Source: Rhodoferax sp. (GTDB lineage Bacteria > Pseudomonadota > Gammaproteobacteria > Burkholderiales > Burkholderiaceae_C). Taken from it: 64,000 bases of DNA. The DNA lies in contig JARWZT010000016.1 of the NCBI GenBank assembly GCA_029866205.1, positions 62,001-126,000 on the forward strand. The letters are read 5' to 3'. Below, piece by piece: positions 17,546-27,017 of the stretch. A program made the translations under genes and the position numbers. Within the stretch, counting starts at the first letter, position 1. Every line of letters begins with the position of its first letter. A model generated the notes under the pieces. The model did not search any database. It was not told the DNA's origin and was given only the letters and a program-made list of their open reading frames with translations.

Positions 17546-17955
17546 TGCTGCGTTACCTGCTGGACACCAACATCGTCATCTACGTGTTGAAGCGCCGACC
17601 CGTCGAGGTGCTTTCCACCTTCAACGCCAATGCCAGCCGCATGGCAATTTCCTCCATTACCCTCGCCGAACTCTTGCACGGTGCGGAGAAAAGCAGCCGC
17701 GTGAGCGAGAACTTGGCCGCTATCGAGGACTTTTGCAGTCGCCTGCAAATTCTGTCCTATGGCACCAAGGCCGCGCAGCATTACGGAGCCATTCGCGCCG
17801 CCTTGGAAAAACTCGGCCAGCCTATCGGTGTGAACGACATGCACATTGCAGCGCACGCCCGCAGCGAAGGCCTAGTGCTGGTGACGAACAACATGGGGGA
17901 GTTCACACGGGTGCCTGCGCTGGAAGCAGAGAACTGGGTCCACACGGCGCAGTAA
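17545..17955 (+). CDS. vapC: VapC-type PIN-domain toxin (tRNA(fMet)-specific endonuclease family)
   Basis: MLRYLLDTNIVIYVLKRRP, ITLAELLHGAEKS, PIGVNDMHIAAHAR, LVLVTNNMGEF: PIN acidic residues retained. Confidence 0.93.
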   Translation: MLRYLLDTNIVIYVLKRRPVEVLSTFNANASRMAISSITLAELLHGAEKSSRVSENLAAIEDFCSRLQILSYGTKAAQHYGAIRAALEKLGQPIGVNDMHIAAHARSEGLVLVTNNMGEFTRVPALEAENWVHTAQ

Positions 17956-18125
17956 GTCACGCGTTGTCGTGCATCAATCGCACAAAAGTGCGGCAACTGC
18001 CACGCCAAGTTTGCCGCGATAGCTGCGGCAAGGGGCGACCGGCGGTCGTTGGAGACTTCTAAAAGACAGAGTTTGTGACAGGCTGCTAACACTGCACCGA
18101 GGGTCACGGCAACACCTCCCCCGCA

Positions 18126-19817
18126 TCACCCCGAAAACCGGCTCCCCACATGGGCGGACATGCCTTTGGCGAGTTCTTCTTCGCCAAAGAACACCATGCC
18201 GATGCCTTCTTTGGTGAGCAGCAAGGTGTCGTCTTCGCTGTGCGATCGCAGCAGGATTTCGATGTCGGGGTTGAGCGCGCGAGCGGTGTCTGCCATGTGC
18301 CGAAAGTGCAGCGTGTCGGGAGTGGCCACCACCAGCATTGCGGCCTTGGCGATGTGCGCCTGAATCAGCACTTCGGGCTCGGCGGCGCTGCCTGAAACGG
18401 CCGCACGGCCGGCGTTGCGCAGGCTTTCCACCACCTCGCGGTTTTGCTCCACCACCACATACGGAATGCTGCGCGCGTCCATAAACTCGGCGATGCGCCG
18501 GCCCACGCGGCCGTAGCCCACCAGCACCACCTGGCCTTCCAGAAACTTGCGGTCGGTAGACATGGGCAACTCGGCAAACGGGTCTTGGCGCAGCTCCAGG
18601 CGGCGCGCCACGGCCGACTTGCGCAACACCCAGCGGCGCAACGGCTCAATCGCGGAAAACAAAAAAGAATTGACCGAGATGGAAATCAGCACCGCCGCCA
18701 AAATCAGGCTCACGCCTTCGGTTTGCATAAGGCCCAGGCTCAGGCCCAAGCCCGCCAAAATAATCGAAAACTCGCCAATCTGTCCCAAGCTCACCGCAAT
18801 GGACAGCGCCGTGTTCAAGGGGTACTTGAGCAACAACACCACCACGAGTGCGGCAATCAGGTTTCCAAAAATCGCGATCAAGACCACCAGCATCAGCTTG
18901 AACGGATGGTCTATAAAAATACAGGGGTCCACCACCATGCCGATGGAGACAAAAAAGAGCACCGAGAACGCGTCGCGCAAGGGCAGCGTTTCTTCGGCGG
19001 CGCGGTGGCTGTACTCCGACTCACGCATCACCACGCCGGCCACAAACGCACCCAGCGCAATCGACACGCCAAAAAATTTGGACGCGCCAAAGGCGATACC
19101 AATGGCGGTGGCAATCACGGCCAGCGTAAACAGCTCGCGCGAGCCGGTCTTGGCCACTTGCCACAAAAACCAGGGCAAAACACGCTTACCCACAATGAAC
19201 ATGAGTGCGATGAAGGCACACACTTCCAGCAGCGTTTTGCCCACCGTCATCCACAAGGGCGAGTTCCCGGCCTGAGCCCCTGCCGAGTCGCCCAGCACAC
19301 CGGCCAGCGGTGGCAGCAGCACCAGCGCCAGCACGGTTACCAGGTCTTGCACCACAAGCCAGCCCACGGCGATGCGGCCGTTCATGGTGTCGAGCTGGCC
19401 GCGGGTTTCAAGCGCCTTGAGCAGCACCACCGTACTGGCGCAGGCCAGCGACAGGCCCAAAATCAAGGCGCCACCCAAAGACCAGTTCCAGAACCAGCCC
19501 ACCCCCATCCCGGCAGCAGTGGTAAGGCCCATCTGAATCAGCGCGCCCGGAACCGCAATCTTCTTGACCGACCACAGGTCTTGCGGTGAAAAGTGCAGGC
19601 CCACGCCAAACATGAGCAGCATGATGCCGATCTCGGACAGTTGCGCGGCGATTTGTGTGTCCGCCACAAAGCCAGGTGTCGCAGGGCCAATCAAAATGCC
19701 GGCCACCAGATAGCCCACCAAAGATGGAATCTTGACGCGCTCGGCCAAAAAGCCCAGCACCATGGCCACGCCAAAGGCGGCAGCCACGGTCGAGATCAGG
19801 GAGACATCATGGTCCAT
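18126..19817 (-). CDS. ybaL: Kef/YbaL-type cation:proton antiporter with C-terminal TrkA-N domain
   Basis: Many TM segments, LLMFGVGLHFS, RKFLEGQVVLVGYGRVGRRIAEF Rossmann motif. Confidence 0.88.
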   Translation of the reverse strand: MDHDVSLISTVAAAFGVAMVLGFLAERVKIPSLVGYLVAGILIGPATPGFVADTQIAAQLSEIGIMLLMFGVGLHFSPQDLWSVKKIAVPGALIQMGLTTAAGMGVGWFWNWSLGGALILGLSLACASTVVLLKALETRGQLDTMNGRIAVGWLVVQDLVTVLALVLLPPLAGVLGDSAGAQAGNSPLWMTVGKTLLEVCAFIALMFIVGKRVLPWFLWQVAKTGSRELFTLAVIATAIGIAFGASKFFGVSIALGAFVAGVVMRESEYSHRAAEETLPLRDAFSVLFFVSIGMVVDPCIFIDHPFKLMLVVLIAIFGNLIAALVVVLLLKYPLNTALSIAVSLGQIGEFSIILAGLGLSLGLMQTEGVSLILAAVLISISVNSFLFSAIEPLRRWVLRKSAVARRLELRQDPFAELPMSTDRKFLEGQVVLVGYGRVGRRIAEFMDARSIPYVVVEQNREVVESLRNAGRAAVSGSAAEPEVLIQAHIAKAAMLVVATPDTLHFRHMADTARALNPDIEILLRSHSEDDTLLLTKEGIGMVFFGEEELAKGMSAHVGSRFSG

Positions 19818-19865
19818 GCGAGCAATAGGCGTCGACTGCGGGTTGACGCCCCAAGGCCTCGGGGT

Positions 19866-20540
19866 TTAGGCCAGCGCCTGGCGCATCTGGCCGATCACGG
19901 CCTTGTAGTCTGGCTTGCCAAAAATCGCGCTGCCCGCCACAAAGGTGTCGGCACCCGCGTCGGCCACGCGGCGGATGTTGTCGGTCTTGATGCCACCGTC
20001 CACCTCGAGGCGAATGTCCTTGCCACTCGCGTCAATACGCCGGCGCACGTCTTCGATCTTGCGCAAGGCCGAGTCAATAAAGCTCTGGCCGCCAAAGCCA
20101 GGGTTCACGCTCATGATGAGCACCAGGTCAATGTCGTCAATCACCCAGTCCAGCACATCCAGCGGCTCGGCCGGGTTGAACACCAGGCCAGCTTTCACGC
20201 CTTTGCTCTTGATGGCCTGAATGCTGCGGTGCACATGGCCCGCGGCGTCGGGGTGAAAACTGATCAGGTCGGCGCCCGCGTCCGCAAAGGACGCTGCCAG
20301 CGCATCCACGGGCGAAATCATCAAATGCACGTCGATGGGCACCGCCACGCCGGCGGCCGTCTTGGCGTGGGGCTTCAGGGCGCTGCAGATCATGGGGCCG
20401 AAGGTCAGGTTGGGCACGTAATGGTTGTCCATCACGTCAAAGTGGATCCAGTCGGCGCCGGCATCAATGACGTTTTTGAGCTCCTCGCCCAGACGGGCAA
20501 AGTCGGCGGACAGCAAGGACGGGGCGATGCGGTAGTTCAT
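19866..20540 (-). CDS. rpe: Ribulose-phosphate 3-epimerase
   Basis: [56 protein letters not shown]. Confidence 0.96.
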   Translation of the reverse strand: MNYRIAPSLLSADFARLGEELKNVIDAGADWIHFDVMDNHYVPNLTFGPMICSALKPHAKTAAGVAVPIDVHLMISPVDALAASFADAGADLISFHPDAAGHVHRSIQAIKSKGVKAGLVFNPAEPLDVLDWVIDDIDLVLIMSVNPGFGGQSFIDSALRKIEDVRRRIDASGKDIRLEVDGGIKTDNIRRVADAGADTFVAGSAIFGKPDYKAVIGQMRQALA

Positions 20541-20626
20541 GGTTTCGCTTTCTGCAGCAGGGTCAGGGCTAGGGGATTACGGACAAGCGCCTGAACATAC
20601 CCGATTTTCGGCAGTAGCATCGCGGC

Positions 20627-21037
20627 ATGTCCAAGCCAAACCACCCCTACCGGTTTTCTGTTGAAGTGTTTCCGCAGTACCTGCCAGAGCAATCGTCGCC
20701 CGAAAAGGGTTTGTACCTGTTTGCGTACACCATCACCATTGCCAATACCGGCAGCGTGACGGCCCAGCTGATATCGCGCACCTGGAACGTGAACGATGCC
20801 AACGGCCACACCGAAAAGGTGAAAGGTTTGGGCGTGGTCGGGCAGCAGCCCTTGCTCCAGCCCGGCCAGGCGTTTGAATACACCAGCGGCACCCGCTTGC
20901 GTACGCCCACCGGCACGATGCATGGCAGCTTTTTTTGTGTGGCCGAGGACGGTGAAAAATTTGACGTGGACATCCCCATGTTTGTGCTGGATGCCCTCAG
21001 CAGCAGCGGCGCCAGCGGCAAACGCACCCTGCACTAA
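20627..21037 (+). CDS. apaG: ApaG protein
   Basis: YLPEQSSPEKGLYLFAYTITIANTGSVTAQLISRTWNVNDANG, VVGQQPLLQPGQAFEYTSG. Confidence 0.95.
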   Translation: MSKPNHPYRFSVEVFPQYLPEQSSPEKGLYLFAYTITIANTGSVTAQLISRTWNVNDANGHTEKVKGLGVVGQQPLLQPGQAFEYTSGTRLRTPTGTMHGSFFCVAEDGEKFDVDIPMFVLDALSSSGASGKRTLH

Positions 21038-21052
21038 GGCCAAAGGTGCGCC

Positions 21053-22117
21053 GTGGGCGAGTTTGACCTGATCCGCCGTTTTTTTACCCGGCCCACGCCC
21101 CACGCGGTGCTGGGCGTGGGCGACGATTGCGCCCTGCTCCAAAGTGCACCCGGCATGCAAATGGCCATTTCCACCGACATGCTGGTCAGCGGTCGGCACT
21201 TTTTTGCCGATACCGATCCGCAGGCGCTGGGCCACAAATGCCTGGCGGTCAACCTGAGTGATCTGGCAGCCTGCGGTGCGCGGCCGCTGGCGTTTACGCT
21301 GGCGCTGGCGCTGCCCGAGGCCGACGAAGCCTGGCTTGCACCTTTTGCCCAAGGGCTGTTGGCGCTGGCGGACGCCCATGGATGCGAGCTCATTGGCGGC
21401 GACACCACGCGCGGGCCGCTAAGCATTTGCATCACCGTGTTTGGCGAAGTGCCGGCGCAGAGCCGCAACCCACGCCACCCGCTGGTACCGACCAGCGCCT
21501 TGCTGCGCAGTGGCGCGCAGGCGGGCGACGACATTTATGTCAGCGGCACCCTGGGCGACGCGGCGCTGGCCCTGCAGGCGCTGTGGGGCCAGGTGGCGCT
21601 GCCGCCCGAGGTGCTGGTACAGGCCCGCCAGCGTCTGGAGCGCCCCAGCCCGCGCGTGGCTTTGGGCCAGGCGCTGCGCGGTGTGGCCAGCGCCTGCGCT
21701 GATGTGAGCGATGGCCTGATCGGCGATCTGGGCCACATCCTGGAGCGCTCGGCCTTGGGCGCGCGGGTAGACACCGAACGTGTCTTGCCACTCTTGGCCG
21801 CCCGCAGCCATTTCCCGGGCGGCAGTGTGCAGTTTGACCAACAGCTAAGCCATGCGCCAGACGCCCAACATCCCGCCGCCTTGGCACTGCAGTGCGTGCT
21901 GGCCGGGGGCGACGACTACGAGCTGGTGTTTTGCGCGGCGCCCGCCCAGCGCGACGCGGTACAGGCGGCCGCCACGCAGAGCGGCACACCGGTGACCCGC
22001 ATTGGTACCATGCAGGCCGCGCCAGGGCTGCACCTGGTGGACGGCCAGGGCCGCACCGTAGCGCCCCAATTCGCGTCTTTTGACCATTTTTCTGCCTCTC
22101 GCTCCCGCCCCGCATGA
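21053..22117 (+). CDS. thiL: Thiamine-phosphate kinase (GTG start)
   Basis: MGEFDLIRRFF, GVGDDCALL, ISTDMLVSGRHF, GGDTTRGPLSI, DVSDGLIGDLGHI. Confidence 0.95.
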   Translation: MGEFDLIRRFFTRPTPHAVLGVGDDCALLQSAPGMQMAISTDMLVSGRHFFADTDPQALGHKCLAVNLSDLAACGARPLAFTLALALPEADEAWLAPFAQGLLALADAHGCELIGGDTTRGPLSICITVFGEVPAQSRNPRHPLVPTSALLRSGAQAGDDIYVSGTLGDAALALQALWGQVALPPEVLVQARQRLERPSPRVALGQALRGVASACADVSDGLIGDLGHILERSALGARVDTERVLPLLAARSHFPGGSVQFDQQLSHAPDAQHPAALALQCVLAGGDDYELVFCAAPAQRDAVQAAATQSGTPVTRIGTMQAAPGLHLVDGQGRTVAPQFASFDHFSASRSRPA

Positions 22118-22683
22118 CTGACGCCCAAACCGTTCACCCCACCAACGCCGGAGGCACCCGTTTTAGCGCCCGCCCGACGCTGCGCTTCATGCTGGCGAAC
22201 CCGGCGCATTTGCTGGCGCTGGGTTTTGGTTCGGGTTTGAGCCGTTTTGCGCCGGGCACGGCGGGCACGCTCTGGGCGTGGGTGTTTTATCTGGCGCTTT
22301 CGCCCTGGATGAATGACCTGCGTTGGGCCTTGCTGATTGGCGCGTCGGTGCCGCTGGGGTGGTGGGTCTGCACCGTGACCGCCCGCAATATGGGCGTGCT
22401 CGATCCTGCCAGCGTGGTGTGGGACGAAGTCGTGGCGTTCTGGCTCATCCTGTGGCTGGTGATGCCCACCGGGCTGCTGGGCCAATTGGTGGCTTTTGGC
22501 CTGTTCCGGTTTTTTGACGCGGTCAAGCCCGGCCCCGTGGGCTGGGCAGACCGCCTGTACCACGGCCTAGACCCCAGCACCGACCGATGGGCTTGGGCCA
22601 AGGCCGGCTGGGGCATCATGCTCGACGACCTGGTGGCCGCAGGCTGCACACTCCTGGTGATTGCGCTGTGGCGGGCATGGTGA
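22114..22683 (+). CDS. pgpA: Phosphatidylglycerophosphatase A
   Basis: LGFGSGLSRFAPGTAGTLWAW, VWDEVVAFWLIL, LFRFFDAVKPGPVGWAD. Confidence 0.94.
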   Translation: MTDAQTVHPTNAGGTRFSARPTLRFMLANPAHLLALGFGSGLSRFAPGTAGTLWAWVFYLALSPWMNDLRWALLIGASVPLGWWVCTVTARNMGVLDPASVVWDEVVAFWLILWLVMPTGLLGQLVAFGLFRFFDAVKPGPVGWADRLYHGLDPSTDRWAWAKAGWGIMLDDLVAAGCTLLVIALWRAW

Positions 22684-23225
22684 CGGCGGGACCAACAGCC
22701 GCTGGCGCAGCGCCTGCCGAGGGCGACACCGCGCAACTGGTGCAAGCGCTGGCAGATCAGCTGCTGGCACGCGGCTGGATGCTGGCGGCTGCCGAGAGCT
22801 GCACCGGTGGCCTGATTGCGGCGGCCTGCACCGATCTGGCGGGGTCGAGCCAATGGTTTGAGCGCGGCTTTGTCACCTATTCCAACGCCGCCAAAGCCCA
22901 GATGCTGGGCGTGGACGCGGCGCTCATCGCACAACACGGCGCCGTGAGCGAAGCGGTGGCCCGGGCCATGGCGCAGGGCGCATTGCCGCATTCCCAGGCC
23001 CAAGTCGCCTTGGCGGTTTCTGGGGTGGCCGGCCCCGGGGGTGGCAGCGCAGACAAACCGGTGGGCACGGTGTGGTTTGCCTGGGCATGGGCCGGACAGG
23101 TGATCGCTGAAAAACAAACTTTCGCCGGAGACCGCGCCACCGTGCGCCAAGCCACGGTGCAGCACAGCCTGCGCCGTCTGCTGGAACTGCTGCCCTCGCA
23201 CGGTACCGGTCGCGCGGCTGCATGA
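22677..23225 (+). CDS. CinA family protein (nicotinamide-nucleotide amidohydrolase type)
   Basis: AAESCTGGLIAAACTDLAGSSQWFERGFVTYSNAAKAQMLGV, AVSGVAGPGGGSADKPVGTVWFA. Confidence 0.93.
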   Translation: MVTAGPTAAGAAPAEGDTAQLVQALADQLLARGWMLAAAESCTGGLIAAACTDLAGSSQWFERGFVTYSNAAKAQMLGVDAALIAQHGAVSEAVARAMAQGALPHSQAQVALAVSGVAGPGGGSADKPVGTVWFAWAWAGQVIAEKQTFAGDRATVRQATVQHSLRRLLELLPSHGTGRAAA

Positions 23226-23848
23226 ACGCCGATTTCTGGAGCGGCTTTGCCACCAGCCTGGCGCTGATCGTGGCCATCGGCTCCCAGAATGCTTTTGTAC
23301 TGCGCCAGGGCATCTTGCGCCAGCATGTGGCCGCGCTGGTACTGTTTTGCGCCGCATCGGACGCGCTGCTGATCGTGGCGGGCATCGCGGGCGCCGGGGC
23401 ACTGGTGCAAGGCAATCCTTTGTTTATGGAAATCACCCGGATCGGCGGCACGCTGTTTCTGCTGAGCTACGGTCTGCTGGCGGCACGGCGGGCGGCGGGC
23501 ACGGGCGCCTTGCAGGTGGCGGACACGCCGGGCCTGACCTTGGGCGCGGCGCTGGCGAGTTGCTTTGCGTTTACCTTTTTAAACCCGCACGTCTACCTGG
23601 ACACCGTGGTGGTGTTGGGGTCGGTCGCCAACCAGCGTGGCGAGGACGGGCGCTGGCTGTTTGCCGGTGGCGCCGCGCTGGCCAGTGGCGCGTGGTTTGC
23701 GGCCCTGGGCTTTGGCGCGCGCTTGTTGCAACCCCTGTTTGCACGACCGCTCGCCTGGCGCGTGCTGGACGCCCTGATTGCACTGACGATGCTGGCGCTG
23801 GCGGCGATGGTATGGTTCAGTGGGGCCGCAGTTTCGAGCCCCGCATAA
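23222..23848 (+). CDS. LysE/ArgO family amino acid exporter
   Basis: IVAIGSQNAFVLRQGILRQHV, FTFLNPHVYLDTVVVLGSV. Confidence 0.93.
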   Translation: MNADFWSGFATSLALIVAIGSQNAFVLRQGILRQHVAALVLFCAASDALLIVAGIAGAGALVQGNPLFMEITRIGGTLFLLSYGLLAARRAAGTGALQVADTPGLTLGAALASCFAFTFLNPHVYLDTVVVLGSVANQRGEDGRWLFAGGAALASGAWFAALGFGARLLQPLFARPLAWRVLDALIALTMLALAAMVWFSGAAVSSPA

Positions 23849-23864
23849 CAAAGAGGAACAAACC

Positions 23865-25484
23865 ATGTTGAAGTTGCTGCATTTTGTGTACCCCATGCGG
23901 TATTTGGCCTTCACGCTGTGCGTGCTGGGATTCTTATTCAGTGCCACGCTGTGGGCCGGCGGTGGACACATCGTGCCGGTGCTGGTGCTGGGTTATTTGA
24001 GCGGCGTAGGGGTGCACGACTTGCTGCAGTCCAAGCGTTCGATTTTGCGCAACTACCCGGTCATTGGGCACCTGCGTTTTTTACTCGAATTTATTCGGCC
24101 GGAGATTCGCCAGTACTTCATTGAGAGCGACAACGAGGCCGCACCGTTTTCGCGTGCGCAGCGCTCGCTGGTGTACCAGCGCGCCAAGGGCGACTCTGAC
24201 AAACACCCCTTCGGCTCCCAAATGGACGCCTACGCTAACGGCCACGAATGGATGACGCACTCGGTAGCGCCCACGTCCGTGGCCAGCCACGACTTTCGGA
24301 TCACCATTGGACCCGACACCGCGCAACCCTACAGCGCCAGCGTGTTCAACATCTCAGCCATGAGCTTTGGCGCGCTCAGTGCCAACGCGATCCAGGCACT
24401 CAACGCGGGCGCCAAGCGTGGCGGCTTTGCCCATGACACGGGCGAGGGCTCGATCTCGGTACACCACCGCAAGCATGGCGGCGATTTGATTTGGGAAGTG
24501 GCATCAGGCTACTTTGGCTGCCGCAATGAAGATGGCACCTTCAACGCCGAAAAGTTCAAGGCCAATGCCTGCGACCCACAGGTCAAGCTGATTGAGATCA
24601 AGCTCAGCCAAGGCGCCAAACCGGGCCACGGCGGCGTGCTGCCCGGCCCCAAAGTAACAGCCGAAATTGCCCAGGCACGCGGCGTTCCCATGGGGGTGGA
24701 CTGCGTCTCTCCGGCGGCCCACAGCGCATTTGGCAGCCCGGTGGAAATGATGCATTTCATTGCCCGTCTGCGCGAACTCTCGGGTGGCAAGCCCACCGGC
24801 TTCAAGCTGTGCATTGGCCACCCTTGGGAATGGTTTTCCATGGTCAAGGCCATGTTGCAAACCGGCATCACGCCCGACTTTATTGTGGTCGATGGCACCG
24901 AAGGCGGTACCGGCGCGGCACCGGTCGAATTTATTGACCACGTAGGCTCCCCGCTGCAAGAAGGCCTGATGCTGGTGCACAACACCTTGCGCGGTGCCGG
25001 GCTGCGTGATCGCATCAAGATTGGCTGCGCGGGCAAGGTGATCACCGCGTTTGACGTGGCGCGCCTGATGGCGCTGGGCGCCGATTGGTGCAACAGTGCG
25101 CGCGGCTTCATGTTTGCGCTGGGGTGCCTGCAAGCCCAGACCTGCCATACCGGCCACTGCCCCACCGGCGTAGCCACGCAAGACAGCCTGCGCCAGCAAG
25201 CGCTGGTGGTGCCCGACAAAGCCGAGCGTGTCTACCACTTCCACCAGCAGACACTGCATGCGCTGCAAGAGTTGGTACAAGCCGCGGGCGTGCAGCACCC
25301 CAACCAAATCACGGCCCACCACATCGTGCGGCGTACCGGCGACCACACCGTGGCCAGCCTGGCGCAAGCCTTGTTGAACGAAATTCCGGTAGGCAGCCTG
25401 TTGGGTGAAAGCCTGGACGAGTTGCCGCTGCTCTACCGTCGCCACTGGGCACAAGCCCGCGCCGAGAGCTTCGCCTTGGCCTGA
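23865..25484 (+). CDS. FMN-binding glutamate synthase family protein
   Basis: ISAMSFGALSANAIQALNAGAKRGGFAHDTGEGSIS, IVVDGTEGGTGAAPVEFIDHVG, CHTGHCPTGVATQD. Confidence 0.93.
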   Translation: MLKLLHFVYPMRYLAFTLCVLGFLFSATLWAGGGHIVPVLVLGYLSGVGVHDLLQSKRSILRNYPVIGHLRFLLEFIRPEIRQYFIESDNEAAPFSRAQRSLVYQRAKGDSDKHPFGSQMDAYANGHEWMTHSVAPTSVASHDFRITIGPDTAQPYSASVFNISAMSFGALSANAIQALNAGAKRGGFAHDTGEGSISVHHRKHGGDLIWEVASGYFGCRNEDGTFNAEKFKANACDPQVKLIEIKLSQGAKPGHGGVLPGPKVTAEIAQARGVPMGVDCVSPAAHSAFGSPVEMMHFIARLRELSGGKPTGFKLCIGHPWEWFSMVKAMLQTGITPDFIVVDGTEGGTGAAPVEFIDHVGSPLQEGLMLVHNTLRGAGLRDRIKIGCAGKVITAFDVARLMALGADWCNSARGFMFALGCLQAQTCHTGHCPTGVATQDSLRQQALVVPDKAERVYHFHQQTLHALQELVQAAGVQHPNQITAHHIVRRTGDHTVASLAQALLNEIPVGSLLGESLDELPLLYRRHWAQARAESFALA

Positions 25485-25985
25485 TCAGCCGCCTTGGGCC
25501 CGGATTTTTTTCAGGAGCGCGGTAGTGGAGTAGCCCGACACAAAGGGCAGCGCCAGCGCGTGACCACCCCAAGATTCGACCAGCGCGGTTTCAGGCAGAC
25601 GCGCCATGTCGTAGTCCCCGCCCTTGACCAAAATATCAGGGCGTATTTCAGCAATCAGCGCCTCGGGCGTGTCTTCGTCAAACCAGGTCACCAGGCTAAC
25701 GGCCTGTTGGCCGGCCATGACCACGGCGCGGTCATCCTGCGCATTGAGCGGCCGATCGTCACCCTTGCCCAGGCGGCGCACCGACGCGTCGGTGTTCAGT
25801 GCCACGATCAGGCTGGCACCCAGTGCCCGCGCTTGCGCCAGATACAGCACGTGGCCACGGTGCAATACGTCAAACACCCCATTGGTAAACACCCAGGGAC
25901 GCGGCAGCTTTTCGAGAGCGGCTGCCAGGTCGGAACGTGGGCAAATCTTGTCCAGCAAATCGGGGGCTGGATACGTGGCGCTCAT
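25485..25985 (-). CDS. rfaE2: D-glycero-beta-D-manno-heptose 1-phosphate adenylyltransferase
   Basis: VFTNGVFDVLHRGHVLYLAQARALGASLIVALNTDASVRRLGKG cytidylyltransferase fold; FVSGYSTTALLKKI. Confidence 0.92.
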   Translation of the reverse strand: MSATYPAPDLLDKICPRSDLAAALEKLPRPWVFTNGVFDVLHRGHVLYLAQARALGASLIVALNTDASVRRLGKGDDRPLNAQDDRAVVMAGQQAVSLVTWFDEDTPEALIAEIRPDILVKGGDYDMARLPETALVESWGGHALALPFVSGYSTTALLKKIRAQGG

Positions 25986-26851
25986 GCCATGCCGGCCGGG
26001 GCGGGCGGGGCTACCGCGCCAGCCAGATCGCGCGCAAGCTCTTTGCGGTATTTGTTGAGTTCTTGCACCGTGGCAAAACTGCGCTCAAGCAGCAGACTCA
26101 TGTTGTGCAAAATCCGCTCCACCACCTTGGTCTCCCAGACATCGTCAAACTTGATTTGCTGGTCGAGCCAGTGCTCCAGCCACTGCGGATTGGGCAGGCG
26201 GCTTTGAATCGTATCGTTAGGAAACAAAGCCTTGCTGACGTGCAGATTGGTAGGGTGCAGGGCCTGTGCGGTGCGCCGGGCGCTGGCCATCAACACGCCC
26301 ACTTTGGCAAATGCGCTTTTGGCCTCGATTCCGACGTTTTGAATCGCGCGCTTCATGTACTTGAGGTAGGCGCCACCGTGGCGCGCTTCGTCCTGGCTCA
26401 GGCGGGTATAAATCGCCTTGATGACGGGTTCGGTGTGCCATTCGCTAGCGCGGCGGTACCAGTGGTTGAGGCGGATTTCGCCGCAAAAGTGCAGCATCAG
26501 GGTCTCGAGCGCGGGCGCAGGGTCAAACTCAAAGCGGACGTTGTGCAGCTCGGCTTCGGTGGGCACCAGGTCGGGCCGGAAGCGGCGCAAGTATTCCATC
26601 AGCACCAGTGCATGCTTTTGCTCTTCAAAAAACCAGATCGACATAAAGGCCGAAAAGTCGCTGTCGCCCTGGTTGTCGCGCAAGAACATCTCTGTGGCCG
26701 GCAGCGCAGACCACTCGGTAATCGCGTTCATCTTGATCGTGGTGGCCTGTTCGTCGGTGAGCGCGCTGGCGTCAAAACTGTCCCAGGGAATGTCGCGCTC
26801 CATGTCCCAACGCACGGCTTCCAGCTGACGAAAAAGTTCGGGGTAAAGCAT
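25982..26851 (-). CDS. Ferritin-like diiron-carboxylate domain protein
   Basis: Two ExxH motifs (FFEEQKHALVL, DEARHGGAYL) with further conserved-looking Glu residues (ITEWSALPATEM, LHFCGEIRLNHWY). Confidence 0.75.
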   Translation of the reverse strand: MLYPELFRQLEAVRWDMERDIPWDSFDASALTDEQATTIKMNAITEWSALPATEMFLRDNQGDSDFSAFMSIWFFEEQKHALVLMEYLRRFRPDLVPTEAELHNVRFEFDPAPALETLMLHFCGEIRLNHWYRRASEWHTEPVIKAIYTRLSQDEARHGGAYLKYMKRAIQNVGIEAKSAFAKVGVLMASARRTAQALHPTNLHVSKALFPNDTIQSRLPNPQWLEHWLDQQIKFDDVWETKVVERILHNMSLLLERSFATVQELNKYRKELARDLAGAVAPPAPAGMA

Positions 26852-27017
26852 GTCAATCTTTCAAAAGTGTTGCGATTTTAGGCCGCACCCATGACAACTT
26901 TCATGGTGGGGGCTTGTGATTGCCTGTCAACACGGTGCCGTTAAAACCGCAAACTTCATTTAAATACTACCCAGTCACAAAATTACCGTATAGTTACAAG
27001 CCTATGGTTATCGTCTT

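Noticed and set aside
18444-19589. 381-aa + strand ORF opposite ybaL
   Set aside because: Shadow ORF with low-complexity His/Gln-rich composition.
26860-27017. Search for a ChrR-SigmaE type promoter (TGATCC-like) before the lipid operon
   Set aside because: No convincing TGATCC-spacer-TA element found; only weak partial matches.
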